64,000 bases of DNA from Acidobacteriota bacterium (GCA_003224055.1 QHYE01000025.1:1-64000); one strand, 5' to 3'. Counted from the first letter of the stretch, positions 36,164 to 45,217 are shown. The notes: generated by a model from the sequence alone, not told the origin. Translations and numbers: made by a program.

Positions 36164-36610
36164 ATGCAAATTATTCTTCAGGAAGACATCGAAAAGCTGG
36201 GGCACCGCGGTGACGTTGTCACGGTGAAGCCCGGGTATGCGCGCAATTTTCTATTGCCGAAAAAACTCGCCGTCGAGGCAACTGCTGGAAACTTGAAAGC
36301 CATCGAGCGCATTCGGACTTCGCTGGCAAAGAAAACGGCAACGGAGATGGAAGCGGCCAAGAAACAGGCCGAGCTGCTGAATGGCGTTTCGCTGAAATTC
36401 AAGCGCAAGACGGGCGAGAACGATCAGATGTTCGGCTCCGTCACTTCCGCGGATATCGCCGAAGGGCTCGCGGCGCAGGGCTTCAAGATTGACAAGCGCC
36501 AGGCCCAGCTTGGTGAACCCCTGAAGACCATTGGCGAGTTTCCCGTGACCGTGAAGGTGTTCCGGGATGTGACCGCCGAAATCAAGGTGAGCGTCGAGAA
36601 AGAAGGGTAG
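36164..36610 (+). CDS. rplI: 50S ribosomal protein L9
   Basis: Binds 23S rRNA domain V at the base of the L1 stalk. The 148-residue protein has the N-terminal MQIILQEDIEKLGHRGDVV and GYARNFLLPKKLA, a long connecting helix (AIERIRTSLAKKTATEME) and the C-terminal domain. AGGAG lies eight bases before the ATG. It is the last gene of the ribosomal block, closed by the terminator at 36640. Confidence 0.96.
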   Translation: MQIILQEDIEKLGHRGDVVTVKPGYARNFLLPKKLAVEATAGNLKAIERIRTSLAKKTATEMEAAKKQAELLNGVSLKFKRKTGENDQMFGSVTSADIAEGLAAQGFKIDKRQAQLGEPLKTIGEFPVTVKVFRDVTAEIKVSVEKEG

Positions 36611-36639
36611 TCGTCAGTCCAGCCAAATATTTTTCAATC

Positions 36640-36677
36640 GGGGCGCTCCGACCGGTTCAGAGCGCCCCAATTTTTTT
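36640..36677 (+). terminator. intrinsic terminator of the ribosomal operon
   Basis: GGGGCGCTC (36640-36648) and GAGCGCCCC (36660-36668) form a perfect 9-bp stem, followed by AA and seven T's. It lies 30 bases after the rplI stop. Confidence 0.9.
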
Positions 36678-36717
36678 GATACTCACTTCCATCTGGTGAA
36701 CGCAGTAGTTTTCAGCC

Positions 36718-37731
36718 CTACATCGTGAGGACAACGCGGAACTGGGCTTTGCCGCTCATCATTCGCGCGTAAGCCTCGGCGGCTTTTTCCAGGGGATATT
36801 TTTCGATCATCGGGCGCACGCCGGTCAGTTCGGCGAAGCGCAGCGTGTCTTCGGAGTCCGTGGGAATGCCCGAGGACCAGCCCTTGACGCTCCTTCGCCC
36901 AAACAGCAATTGAATCGGGGAGGCCTCGATGGGGCCTTGGCCCGCGCCGACAACCATCAGGGTTCCGTTCAAGCCTAGACCGCCGACAAGTTCGGACATG
37001 GATTTTGAGTCCGGCGCGGTGGCCAGGATTACGGTGGCGCCGCCAAGCTTCTGAAGTTCTTGCGCGGCGTTGGTGGCTTTGCTGTCAATGTAAACGCTGG
37101 CGCCAAGTTTTTTCGCCAGCGCGGCGTTTTCCGGCCCGCGCCCGATGGCGGCAACCTTGTAGCCGAATTTACTGGCGAACTGAATTCCGAGGTGCCCCAG
37201 GCCGCCGACGCCTTGCACGGCGACGAGGTCGCTGGGCAGAGCGCCGCTGTGGCGCAACGCATTGAAAGTCGTGATTCCCGCACACATCAGCGGAGCAGCT
37301 TCCGCAGCATCGAGGCTTTCCGGTATCGCCGCAATCGCTTCCACAGGAGCAATCATGTATTCCTGATAGCCGCCGTCGTAACTGATTCCCGAAATTTTCA
37401 GGTTGAGGCAATTGGCAAAATCTCCGCGGCGGCAGGCGATGCAAGTGCCGTCCTGACCGCCATGCCAGCCGACGCCGACGCGCTGGCCTTTCTTCCAGCC
37501 GGTGACGCCAGAGCCTACTTCGTCGATCACCCCGGCGACTTCGTGTCCTGGCACGCGTGGATATTGAATGCCCGGGAAGAGTCCGTCTTTTGTGATGACG
37601 TCGCTGTGACAGATGCCGCAAGCCTGCACGCGAATACGCACGTGTCCCGCGCCGGGGTTGGGAATTTCGCGCTCGACGATTTCGAAGTCCGCTCCTGGTT
37701 TCGGTACCTGTACTACTTTCATTTTGGCCAT
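36718..37731 (-). CDS. zinc-dependent alcohol dehydrogenase (AdhA/AdhP-like)
   Basis: A 337-residue class III-type MDR. It contains CGICHSD and GHEVAG for the catalytic zinc, a Rossmann GVGGLGHLGIQFASKFG, and YPLEKAAEAYARMMSGKAQ at the C-terminus. In the structural zinc lobe (GGQDGTCIACRRGDFANC) only three of the usual four cysteines remain, with Asp where the first is expected. It likely oxidises alcohols or reduces aldehydes with NAD(P). It is divergent from dnaB. Confidence 0.88.
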   Translation of the reverse strand: MAKMKVVQVPKPGADFEIVEREIPNPGAGHVRIRVQACGICHSDVITKDGLFPGIQYPRVPGHEVAGVIDEVGSGVTGWKKGQRVGVGWHGGQDGTCIACRRGDFANCLNLKISGISYDGGYQEYMIAPVEAIAAIPESLDAAEAAPLMCAGITTFNALRHSGALPSDLVAVQGVGGLGHLGIQFASKFGYKVAAIGRGPENAALAKKLGASVYIDSKATNAAQELQKLGGATVILATAPDSKSMSELVGGLGLNGTLMVVGAGQGPIEASPIQLLFGRRSVKGWSSGIPTDSEDTLRFAELTGVRPMIEKYPLEKAAEAYARMMSGKAQFRVVLTM

Positions 37732-37875
37732 CGAAACTCTCCGTTCTTCATTCTGGATTTGTGGACAGAACTTGGATGCTCCTGCCTTGAAAAGTGATAC
37801 AACTCAAGGCGCTGCCCGCGAGCGGGCTGGAAAAAGTTTTGCAACGATTTCCGAAGCGATGCACAGGCACTCCGG

Positions 37876-37904
37876 TTGACGCGCGCGGTGCTTCCGCGCA
37901 CAAT
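37876..37904 (+). promoter_or_regulatory. candidate dnaB promoter
   Basis: TTGACG (37876-37881), a 17-base spacer and CACAAT (37899-37904), about 118 bases upstream of the dnaB ATG. The 14-mer around the -35 box is identical to that at 22920-22933. No other feature is seen in the gap between the dehydrogenase and dnaB. Confidence 0.45.
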
Positions 37905-38021
37905 GCGGCATCGCTTCGAACAAGAAAGCTTTCGTAGCGGGAATAAAAATTTCCGCGCTTGCCCTCCCGCGTGGAACGTGGTACAAAAGCGAAGAAAAGG
38001 CGAACACAAAGCAGACCTCTC

Positions 38022-39389
38022 ATGCCTGTTGACTCGACCCTCGAAAAGCCACTGCCGAATAACCTGGATGCCGAGCGCTCCGTGCTTGGCGCGATCCTGC
38101 TGGATAACAATGCGCTGAACATCGCTATCGAAAATCTCCGCCCCGAGGACTTCTTTCACGATCACCACCGGCGCGTGTTCACGCACATGATCGCGCTGGG
38201 CGAGAGCCAACAGGCCATCGATTTGGTGACGCTGACGGAGGAGTTGCACCGCAAGGGCGATTTGGAAGCGTCGGGTGGCGCGCCGTATCTGGCGGCGCTG
38301 GCCGATGGCATGCCGAAGGTTTCAAACGTCGAGCATTACGCGCGGATCGTGAAAGAGAAGGCGATTCTGCGCAACCTGATCCACACCACCCACAACATCC
38401 AGCAGCGGGCGTTCGAAGGCGAAGAGGACGCGGACGCCATTCTCGACGGAGCGGAGTCTTCGATTTTCGCGCTGGCGGAAGACCGCGTGCGCGCCGGGTT
38501 GATTCCGATCAAGGAAATTGTCCGCGACAATTTCGAACGCCTGGAAAAAATATTCAAGGAAGGCAAGAGCATCACGGGCATTCCGACGGGTTACACGGAG
38601 CTGGATAAGCTCACGTCGGGATTGCAGCCTTCGGAGCTCTTGATTCTGGCGGCGCGTCCTTCGCAGGGGAAGACGGCGCTGGCGCTGAACTTGATGGAAA
38701 ACATCGCGATTCGCGGCGGGCATCCGGTGGCGATGTTCAGCCTGGAAATGTCCAAGGAATCGCTGCTGCAGCGCCTGGTGGCGTCCGTGGCGCAGATTGA
38801 TGCGCACAAGTTTCGAACGGGGCACCTAAGCCGGGAGGACTGGCGCCGCATGACGGAATCGCTGGGAACGATTTCGTCCGCGCCGCTGTGGATTGATGAC
38901 GCGGGCTCGATCAGCGTGCTGGAAATCGGCGCGAAGGCGCGGCGCTTGAAGCGCGACAAAGGGCTCTCGATGCTGGTGGTGGATTATCTGCAATTGATCA
39001 CCGCGCGAGGGCGCTTCGGCAACCGCCAGGAAGAAGTTTCCAGCATTTCGCGGAGCTTGAAGGGCTTGGCAAAAGAACTGCAGATTCCGGTGCTGGTGCT
39101 CAGCCAATTGACGCGCGCGCCGGAACGCGATGAGCGCGGGCCGCAGCTCTCCGATTTGCGCGAATCGGGAGCCATCGAACAGGACGCGGACGTGGTGATG
39201 TTCATCTACCGGCCGCATTTTTTCAAAGCGGGCGCGACGCCGGAAGAACGAGAAGAAACGGAGCTGCGAATCGCCAAGCAGCGCAACGGCCCGACCGACA
39301 TGGTGAAGTTTGTGTTTCGCAGCCGGTTCACGCGGTTCGAAGAGGCCGCGCCGGACGCCTTCTCCCAGTTCAATCCCAACAACATGTAA
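38022..39389 (+). CDS. dnaB: replicative DNA helicase
   Basis: Hexameric helicase that unwinds DNA at the fork. The 455-residue protein has an N-terminal domain starting PLPNNLDAERSVLGAILLD, and a RecA-like C-terminal domain with Walker A ARPSQGKT (211-218), SLEMSKESLLQRL, the Walker B region LVVDYLQLI, and the terminal FRSRFTRFEE. I chose ATG 38022, where homology begins; an upstream in-frame extension is basic and not conserved. It is followed by alr after a 265-base gap. Confidence 0.95.
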   Translation: MPVDSTLEKPLPNNLDAERSVLGAILLDNNALNIAIENLRPEDFFHDHHRRVFTHMIALGESQQAIDLVTLTEELHRKGDLEASGGAPYLAALADGMPKVSNVEHYARIVKEKAILRNLIHTTHNIQQRAFEGEEDADAILDGAESSIFALAEDRVRAGLIPIKEIVRDNFERLEKIFKEGKSITGIPTGYTELDKLTSGLQPSELLILAARPSQGKTALALNLMENIAIRGGHPVAMFSLEMSKESLLQRLVASVAQIDAHKFRTGHLSREDWRRMTESLGTISSAPLWIDDAGSISVLEIGAKARRLKRDKGLSMLVVDYLQLITARGRFGNRQEEVSSISRSLKGLAKELQIPVLVLSQLTRAPERDERGPQLSDLRESGAIEQDADVVMFIYRPHFFKAGATPEEREETELRIAKQRNGPTDMVKFVFRSRFTRFEEAAPDAFSQFNPNNM

Positions 39390-39654
39390 TTGCTGCCACA
39401 GCGCGGTAGGATAACCACAGGCCTCGCATCTCCTATTTGCAAGGGACGATCACGCACCACGCCCGTCTGCGCTGGAAGCTGAAGTAAATACAGGCTTTAG
39501 ACGAGCCTTTGAGCCTCCGTCGGCGAACGCCATCGCACTCCAGTTTGTGGCACTTCGCATGCAATTTTGCCGAGTGTTGTCTTTCACGCGGCAGCCCGTG
39601 TGGCCGCGGCCCTGCGGCGATGGAATGTCGTAAACTAATTTATTCGGAAGGTAC

Positions 39655-40860
39655 ATGGCACGCACGCAGAAAAGTCCCCGCAAAGAAGTGAGCCGGCCCG
39701 TGTGGGCCGAAGTCTCGCTTTCCGCCCTGGCGCAAAATCTCCAGGCCATTCGAAAGTACGTGAATCCGCCGGAAGAAAAGCGTAAGACGGCGCGCAAAAT
39801 CCTCTCGATCGTGAAAGGCAACGGCTACGGGCACGGGGGACCGGAAGTGGCACTGGTGCTGGAAAAAGCGGGTTCGGATTGGTTCGGCGTGACGTGCACG
39901 GACGAAGGGATTGCGGTTCGCAAGGCAGGTGTTCGAAAGCCGATTCTGATCCTGACAAGCTTTGTGCCCGGAGAAGAAACGCGGCTGGTGAAACACGACC
40001 TCACTGCCGTGATTCATCGCTGCGAACAACTGGCGGTGCTCGAACGCGCGGCGGCGCGGCACGGGAAAAAGCGCGTGCCGTTTCATTTGAAAATCGATAC
40101 CGGAATGAACCGGCTGGGCATTGCTACTTCGGACATAGAATGCTTTGCGCGGCAGCTTGCGAAGTGCAAGCATTTGCAACTCACCGGAATTTTTTCCCAC
40201 TTCGCCTCTTCGGAAGTTTTCACCGACACCGCGGTCGGGCAGCAGACTCGCGAACAAGAAGAGCGATTTTATGCGGCGCTGGACCGCTTGCGCGCGCTGG
40301 GTGTGGACCCGGGAATCGTGCATCTTGCGAATAGCGCCGCGATTGTGACGCGACCGGAAACCTGGGCGGACATGGTGCGGCCGGGCGCGATACTGTACGG
40401 CTACCATCCGGGCTATGATCCCGCGGAAAAACGCGAGGAGGCGGAAGCGCGGCTGCCGGTGAAACCGGTGATGAGCCTGCGTTCGAGGATCATCAGCATG
40501 CGCAGCGTGCCTGCGGGTGCAGGCGTCGGCTACAACTCGACGTTTGTGCCGCAGCGGCCTTCGCGCATCGGGGTGCTGGCCGCGGGTTATGGCGACGGGA
40601 TTCACCGGTCGCTGGGAAACCGCGGAAATGTGCTGCTGCGCGGAAAGCTGGCACCGATCGTCGGCATTATTTCGATGGACGTAACGATGATCGACGTTAC
40701 CGACATCGAGGACGCGGCCATCGGTGACGTGGCTACAATTTACGGCACGGACGGCAACCAGCAGCTTCTGGCGAATTTCGTGGCGCGCAGCGTGGGAACG
40801 GTGACATCCGATCTTCTGTGCGCCGTGAGCCAGCGCGTGCCGCGGCTTTACGTTCGATAG
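39655..40860 (+). CDS. alr: alanine racemase
   Basis: PLP enzyme that interconverts L- and D-alanine for peptidoglycan. The 401-residue protein has a short basic leader, PLP Lys54 in VKGNGYGHG (family usually VKANAYGHG), KIDTGMNRLG, and the catalytic Tyr293 in AGVGYNSTF. GGAAGG lies three bases before ATG 39655. The 265 bases upstream show no gene. Confidence 0.94.
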   Translation: MARTQKSPRKEVSRPVWAEVSLSALAQNLQAIRKYVNPPEEKRKTARKILSIVKGNGYGHGGPEVALVLEKAGSDWFGVTCTDEGIAVRKAGVRKPILILTSFVPGEETRLVKHDLTAVIHRCEQLAVLERAAARHGKKRVPFHLKIDTGMNRLGIATSDIECFARQLAKCKHLQLTGIFSHFASSEVFTDTAVGQQTREQEERFYAALDRLRALGVDPGIVHLANSAAIVTRPETWADMVRPGAILYGYHPGYDPAEKREEAEARLPVKPVMSLRSRIISMRSVPAGAGVGYNSTFVPQRPSRIGVLAAGYGDGIHRSLGNRGNVLLRGKLAPIVGIISMDVTMIDVTDIEDAAIGDVATIYGTDGNQQLLANFVARSVGTVTSDLLCAVSQRVPRLYVR

Positions 40861-41019
40861 TTCGCAGCTCCTGCCTGCTGCTTCTTATTCTTCGCGGAAC
40901 TCGATGAGAATGACCCGAAGAGTTCACCACGCGCATTTCTCCCTACGCGCCCGCTTGAGGTACACTTTAAAGTTTGCGGGCCCGCCCATGGCGCAGTCTG
41001 GGCTGGAGCCGCTCCCAAT

Positions 41020-41736
41020 ATGCACCGAATCGCCGCCATTCTTCCCGCCGCTGGCATGGGCACGCGCATGGGCGCGGAAACGCCGAAGCAATTCCTGGAG
41101 CTGGACGGCACGCCGATCGTGATTCACAGCCTGAGGCGCATCGCCTCGTGCGCGCTGGTTACGGACATCGTCGTGGCCACGCGCGCGGATGAAGTCGCCC
41201 GGCTCGAGCAGCGAATCGCGAAGGAAAAATTCAGGCAGACGGTGCGCGTGGTGAAGGGCGGCGATTCGCGGCAAGATTCGGTGGCGGCGGCGCTGAACGA
41301 AGTGCCGAAGGATACGGAAATTGTGCTAGTGCACGACGCGGTGCGTCCCTTTGTGACGACGGAGCAAATTGCGCGGGTGATTGAAGAGGCGCGGCGCTGC
41401 CAGGCGGCAATCCTGGGGATACCGGCGATGGACACGGTCAAGGAAGTGAAGCGCGCCAGCTTGCCGGAAGATGTGGCGTTGATTACGGGAACGATTCCGC
41501 GCGAACGCGTGGTGCTGGCGCAGACTCCGCAAGCGTTTGCTACGAAACTCTTGAAGGAGGCCTTTGCACGCGCGCAGGCCGATGGCGTGAATGCTTCCGA
41601 TGAAGCGGGTCTCGTTGAGCGTATCGGCCACGATGTGCATGTGGTGCTCGGGTCGGAGCGCAATATGAAAATCACGCGGCCCGCAGACATGGAGCTGGCT
41701 CGCTTTTACCTGGAATCGGAGCGCAAGAAGGCATGA
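41020..41736 (+). CDS. ispD: 2-C-methyl-D-erythritol 4-phosphate cytidylyltransferase
   Basis: Transfers CMP to methylerythritol phosphate in the MEP pathway. The 238-residue protein has the nucleotide loop LPAAGMGTRMG (8-18), TPKQFLELDG, VLVHDAVRPF and RVVLAQTPQAF. It overlaps ispF by ATGA (41733-41736), so the two are translationally coupled. Confidence 0.95.
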   Translation: MHRIAAILPAAGMGTRMGAETPKQFLELDGTPIVIHSLRRIASCALVTDIVVATRADEVARLEQRIAKEKFRQTVRVVKGGDSRQDSVAAALNEVPKDTEIVLVHDAVRPFVTTEQIARVIEEARRCQAAILGIPAMDTVKEVKRASLPEDVALITGTIPRERVVLAQTPQAFATKLLKEAFARAQADGVNASDEAGLVERIGHDVHVVLGSERNMKITRPADMELARFYLESERKKA

Positions 41737-42212
41737 GCACCCGCTGCGGCATTGGCTACGACCTGCACCGGCTGGAAGCGGGGCGAAAACTTATCGTTGG
41801 GGGAATTGAGCTGCCGTTCGATAAGGGGCCGGTGGGGCACTCGGACGGCGATGTGCTGGCGCATGCGGTTTGCGATGCGCTGCTGGGTGCAGCGGGGCTC
41901 GGGGATATCGGCACGCACTTTCCGGATAGCGATCCGAAGTGGAAGGGCGCCAACAGCCTGCTGTTCCTGGAACATGCCAAGAAGCTGCTTGAAGAGAAGA
42001 AGCTGGCGATTGAACACGTGGACGCGGTGGTCATCCTGGAGAAGCCGAAGCTGGGCCCCCACTTTCCGAAGATGCGAGAGGCGCTGGCCAAATCGCTCGG
42101 TATACCCGCGGAGAAGATTCACCTGAAGGCGAAGACCAATGAAGGCGTGGATGCGGTTGGCCGGGGTGAAGCCATTGCCGCGCATGTAGTCGCGACGCTT
42201 GTTTCCCGCTGA
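41733..42212 (+). CDS. ispF: 2-C-methyl-D-erythritol 2,4-cyclodiphosphate synthase
   Basis: Cyclises CDP-methylerythritol 2-phosphate. The 159-residue protein shows zinc ligands Asp10/His12 (GYDLHRL) and His44 in SDGDVLAHAVCDALLGA, DIGTHFPDSDPKWKGA and KAKTNEGVDAVGRGEAIAAH. The start overlaps the ispD stop. Confidence 0.96.
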   Translation: MSTRCGIGYDLHRLEAGRKLIVGGIELPFDKGPVGHSDGDVLAHAVCDALLGAAGLGDIGTHFPDSDPKWKGANSLLFLEHAKKLLEEKKLAIEHVDAVVILEKPKLGPHFPKMREALAKSLGIPAEKIHLKAKTNEGVDAVGRGEAIAAHVVATLVSR

Positions 42213-42319
42213 TTCCTCCCGTGACCAGTTAGAACCACGCTGAAGGACCGAATTTCAAGTAACAATACCCCCCCCTCCTGTTTTTGTAAGTGTTGATTCT
42301 AAAGAATTTAACGTTGCCG

Positions 42320-42379
42320 TAAGTCCTTTAGGATGAACACTTCCAAGGGGGCATGGAAGTGCGGAATACAAAGGACTTA
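42320..42379. repeat. nested 60-bp palindromic intergenic element
   Basis: Outer arms TAAGTCCTTT (42320-42329) / AAAGGACTTA (42370-42379) and inner arms CACTTCCA (42338-42345) / TGGAAGTG (42354-42361) are separated by symmetric 8-base unpaired stretches. A further AAGGACTTA lies at 42442-42450, and a related AATACAGGACTTACGGGA at about 25380. It sits in the 419-base gap between ispF and the next gene, which otherwise holds the REP-like palindrome at 42479, a TATACT box at 42534-42539 and a GTGGCGG/CCGCCAC stem (42575-42601). Confidence 0.6.
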
Positions 42380-42478
42380 GGGGACGAGACCTCGGCTAAA
42401 ACCCGACAAAACGCGGTGTTCGTCCAGAAGTACGGATTCTGAAGGACTTAACTGCGAAACCAGTCGACAAAACAAGAA

Positions 42479-42497
42479 CGCCAGCAAGATGCTGGCG
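42479..42497. repeat. REP-like palindrome
   Basis: CGCCAGC-aagat-GCTGGCG, a perfect 7-bp inverted repeat followed by CTAC. The same architecture (palindrome around CAAGA(A)T, then CTAC) recurs at 43230-43249 with a different arm sequence. Confidence 0.6.
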
Positions 42498-42631
42498 CTA
42501 CGGGCTGCAATCGAGATTATGCCTAGAGCGTACTATACTTGAAGGGTTAGTCTCTGTCAAGGAGAAACAGAAAAGTGGCGGCCGGGGGCGCGGACCGCCA
42601 CGACGGGCGACCGTACGCTACAATCTGCTTG

Positions 42632-43180
42632 ATGCATTCCCCTGATCCTTCGGAGACTTCCGTCTCACCAGCGAATTCGTTTACGGCGGGTGATGTCTCA
42701 GCCATTCTTCGCGAGCATGGATGGCTTTCGGCGGACCCCACGGCTGAGCAGATTTCATGGTGTGAGCATGCGGCTGCGATGTTGGGCGGACACGCTGCGG
42801 ACGGTGCAGCGTTGCGCGAGCTGCTCGGACTGGTTTTTCATTACGATGCGCGGGAGATTGTTTCCAAAGTGGAAAATCATGTGGTGCTCTCCCGATATGC
42901 GGCGCGGGACGTCTTGCGGGAGCTGGCACTGCTGCTATTGGATGGCGGGGCGGTGAATTCGGAAAGATTCAGCGAGATCATCACGCGACTGAAAGAGGGG
43001 CTGGATCTGCGCGGGCGGGAATTGTTTCATCCGGTCCGGCTGGCGGTTGCGGGGCGGGCGGGGAAGGGCGAGTTGGACCGGGTGATCCTGTTGCTGGACG
43101 AGGCGGCGGGGCTGCCGTTTGCGGTGGCGGTGAAATCGGCGCGGACGAGAATCGTGGAGTTCTGCGCGGCGCTGGATTAG
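42632..43180 (+). CDS. orphan GluRS anticodon-binding-domain-like protein
   Basis: A 182-residue protein. Its N-terminus (FTAGDVSAILREHGWLS) is followed by WCEHAAAML, LRELLGLVFHYDAREIVS and VVLSRYAARDVLRELALLL. Its C-terminal part, RLKEGLDLRGRELFHPVRLA followed by AGRAGKGELDRVILLLDEA, resembles the end of glutamyl-tRNA synthetases (LFxPLRxALTGxxxGPxL). There is no HIGH or KMSK catalytic core, so it cannot be a synthetase. tRNA binding is conceivable but unproven. The start is ATG 42632. Confidence 0.6.
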   Translation: MHSPDPSETSVSPANSFTAGDVSAILREHGWLSADPTAEQISWCEHAAAMLGGHAADGAALRELLGLVFHYDAREIVSKVENHVVLSRYAARDVLRELALLLLDGGAVNSERFSEIITRLKEGLDLRGRELFHPVRLAVAGRAGKGELDRVILLLDEAAGLPFAVAVKSARTRIVEFCAALD

Positions 43181-43195
43181 CGCTGACACATCGAG

Positions 43196-43249
43196 GACAG
43201 TCAGGAATGCCTGTTCCACCAACTGCAGTGACAGGCAAGAATGCCTGTC
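43196..43249. repeat. pair of REP-like palindromes upstream of rlmB
   Basis: GACAGGCA-agaa-TGCCTGTC (43230-43249) is a perfect 8-bp-arm palindrome. An imperfect copy (GACAGTCAGGAATGCCTGTT) lies at 43196-43215, giving a direct pair about 34 bases apart. It is typical of REP elements rather than an operator. Confidence 0.6.
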
Positions 43250-43302
43250 CTACTGCGGCGCTGCTTTCCACTCCGGGCACTCGCCTGTAAACTGTTTCGG
43301 CC

Positions 43303-44049
43303 ATGGACTGCCTGACAGGGATTCATGCCGTGAAGGAAGCGCTGGAGGCGCAGCGGCCGATCGATCGGATTGCCATTGCGAAGGGGCGGCAGGATACGCG
43401 CGTTGAAGAAATCGTGCAGTTGGCGCGCAAACAGGGCGTGCCGGTACGGTTTGAAGAGCGCGGGCAGCTGGACCGGCTGGCGAATTCGAGAGACCACCAG
43501 GGCGTGGTCGCGCTGGCTGCAGCGCGCGCGGCAGGAACGCTCGAAGACATTCTAAAAGTTGCGAACGCGAGCCGCGGACAGAGAGGGTTGATCGTGCTGC
43601 TCGATGGCGTCGAGGACCCGCACAATCTGGGCGCGGTGATTCGAACGGCGCTGGCGGCGGGGGCGCACGGCGTAGTGATTCCGGAGCGGCGCGCCGCAGG
43701 ACTTACCGACACGGTTGCGCGCGCGTCCGCGGGAGCGCTGGCGCATCTTCCTGTCGCGAAGGTGACGAATCTCGTGCGCACCATGGAGGAATTGAAAGAA
43801 GCGGGGTATTGGCTGGTAGGCCTCGACGAGGAAGGGGACAAGAGCTATTCCGAAGTGGACTACACTTCACCGGTGGGCATTGTGCTGGGAAGCGAAGGCA
43901 AGGGCTTGCACGATTTGACGCGCAAGCGATGCGACTTTGTGGTGAAACTGCCTACCACGGGCCCGGTGAAATCCGTCAACGTTTCCGTTGCTGCAGGAGT
44001 CGTACTTTTCGAAGTTCTCCGCCAGCGACACTTCTCTCGGAAGCATTGA
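43303..44049 (+). CDS. rlmB: 23S rRNA 2'-O-methyltransferase (RlmB-type SpoU)
   Basis: SPOUT-class methyltransferase, probably modifying the G2251 equivalent in 23S rRNA. The 248-residue protein has an N-terminal L30e-like substrate-binding domain (GIHAVKEALEAQRPIDRI) and the knot motifs LDGVEDPHNLGAVIRTA, GIVLGSEGKGL and KSVNVSVAAGVVLFE. Its stop is 7 bases before the next membrane-protein start. Confidence 0.93.
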   Translation: MDCLTGIHAVKEALEAQRPIDRIAIAKGRQDTRVEEIVQLARKQGVPVRFEERGQLDRLANSRDHQGVVALAAARAAGTLEDILKVANASRGQRGLIVLLDGVEDPHNLGAVIRTALAAGAHGVVIPERRAAGLTDTVARASAGALAHLPVAKVTNLVRTMEELKEAGYWLVGLDEEGDKSYSEVDYTSPVGIVLGSEGKGLHDLTRKRCDFVVKLPTTGPVKSVNVSVAAGVVLFEVLRQRHFSRKH

Positions 44050-44056
44050 AACGCTC

Positions 44057-44630
44057 ATGGGCGAATCAAAAATCACGGTTGGATCGTTTTCGAACTGGCT
44101 GCTCTCCCGCTGCATTTCACTTGTCATGCTAATCGCTGGTTTGATTCTTGCGGTCGTCAACATACAGCCGTTCCAGTTGCAGTTTTTTTTGCATGGGAAT
44201 GCTCTTGTCGATCATAGGCGTCATGGGTTCCCATGATCTGATTTACGGTGTGGCCGACCAGGAGGGTATTCATTACCGCCAATACTTGACTCTGAGACTT
44301 CTCAAGTGGGAAGACATTGCAATTATTAGTTGGACGGATGCCAGCTTTGTCCATTTTCATGTCAAAGGCAGAGGAAGTTCGCGCACGATTCTTTCCGCGC
44401 GATCGCAATACAAATCTTGGACACAGCTGTATTCAGAACAGCCAGAACTTATCCGGTGGCTCATCTTGGCCAAGCCGCCAACCGCGGACGGGATCGAACT
44501 CCGGGATCCGGGGGCTTCCGTCTCTATGCTCCTTCGGTGGGACCCAGTCGCAGCACGCCGGATATTTCAATTCCTACTCGTCTTGATTGTCGTGATACTG
44601 ATTTTATCAATTGTCTCCGGTCGCCGCTAA
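44057..44630 (+). pseudogene. small membrane protein interrupted at a T8 homopolymer
   Basis: From ATG 44057 the frame gives MGESKITVGSFSNWLLSRC, then a helix ISLVMLIAGLILAVVNIQ, and reaches eight T's at 44183-44190. Past this point the coherent protein lies in another frame: CMGMLLSIIGVMGSHDLIYG, then GIHYRQYLTLRLLKWEDIA (a PH/YcxB-like strand pattern), ending in a C-terminal helix FQFLLVLIVVILILSIV. Removing one T restores a 190-residue protein with two N-terminal helices, a soluble domain and a C-terminal anchor. No function is recognised. It could be an assembly indel, real decay or slippage. Confidence 0.65.
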
Positions 44631-44652
44631 AGCATGAAACTAGACATCCTTT

Positions 44653-45174
44653 TTACTTGTCGTACTGAATCAGGGAGAAGACGTCGACGCCGGTGAGTTT
44701 CTTGCGGCCGTTGAGGAAGGTGAGCTCGACGGCGAAGGCTGCTCCTTCGACAATGCCGCCGAGCTGCTGGACGAGTTTTACAGTGGCGGCGGCGGTGCCT
44801 CCGGTGGCGAGCAGATCGTCGCAGATGATGACGCGCTGGCCGGGTTTCACGGCGTCTTCATGAATTTCGAGGGTGTCCGTGCCGTACTCCAGCGCGTAGG
44901 AAATGCTGGCGGTCTTGGCGGGGAGCTTCTTTGGCTTGCGAACGGGAACAAAGCCGGCGCCGAGCCGATAGGCCAGAGCGGGGGCGAAAATGAAGCCGCG
45001 CGCCTCGATTCCCGCAACGATATCAATCGTGTGACCTTGGTAGTGTTCGCAGAGGCGGTCGATGAGGAGATGGAATCCCTCTTTGTCTTTCAGAAGCGTG
45101 GTCAGGTCGTAAAAGAGAATCCCAGGCTTCGGGTAATCGGGCACTTCGCGGATCAGCTTCTTCAGGTCGTTCAT
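44653..45174 (-). CDS. apt: adenine phosphoribosyltransferase
   Basis: Salvages adenine to AMP using PRPP. The 173-residue protein has [50 protein letters not shown] and the PRPP loop [14 protein letters not shown] (115-128). It follows acyP after 43 bases and is probably in one transcript with it. Confidence 0.96.
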   Translation of the reverse strand: MNDLKKLIREVPDYPKPGILFYDLTTLLKDKEGFHLLIDRLCEHYQGHTIDIVAGIEARGFIFAPALAYRLGAGFVPVRKPKKLPAKTASISYALEYGTDTLEIHEDAVKPGQRVIICDDLLATGGTAAATVKLVQQLGGIVEGAAFAVELTFLNGRKKLTGVDVFSLIQYDK

Positions 45175-45217
45175 TCGAACGTTTCCTCCCGGCTCGATTC
45201 ACTGCGCTACGCACACT

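Noticed and set aside
42213-42631. tRNA or tmRNA gene in the gap after ispF
   Set aside because: No cloverleaf with a GGTTCRA-type T arm or acceptor pairing was found in this or the other gaps.
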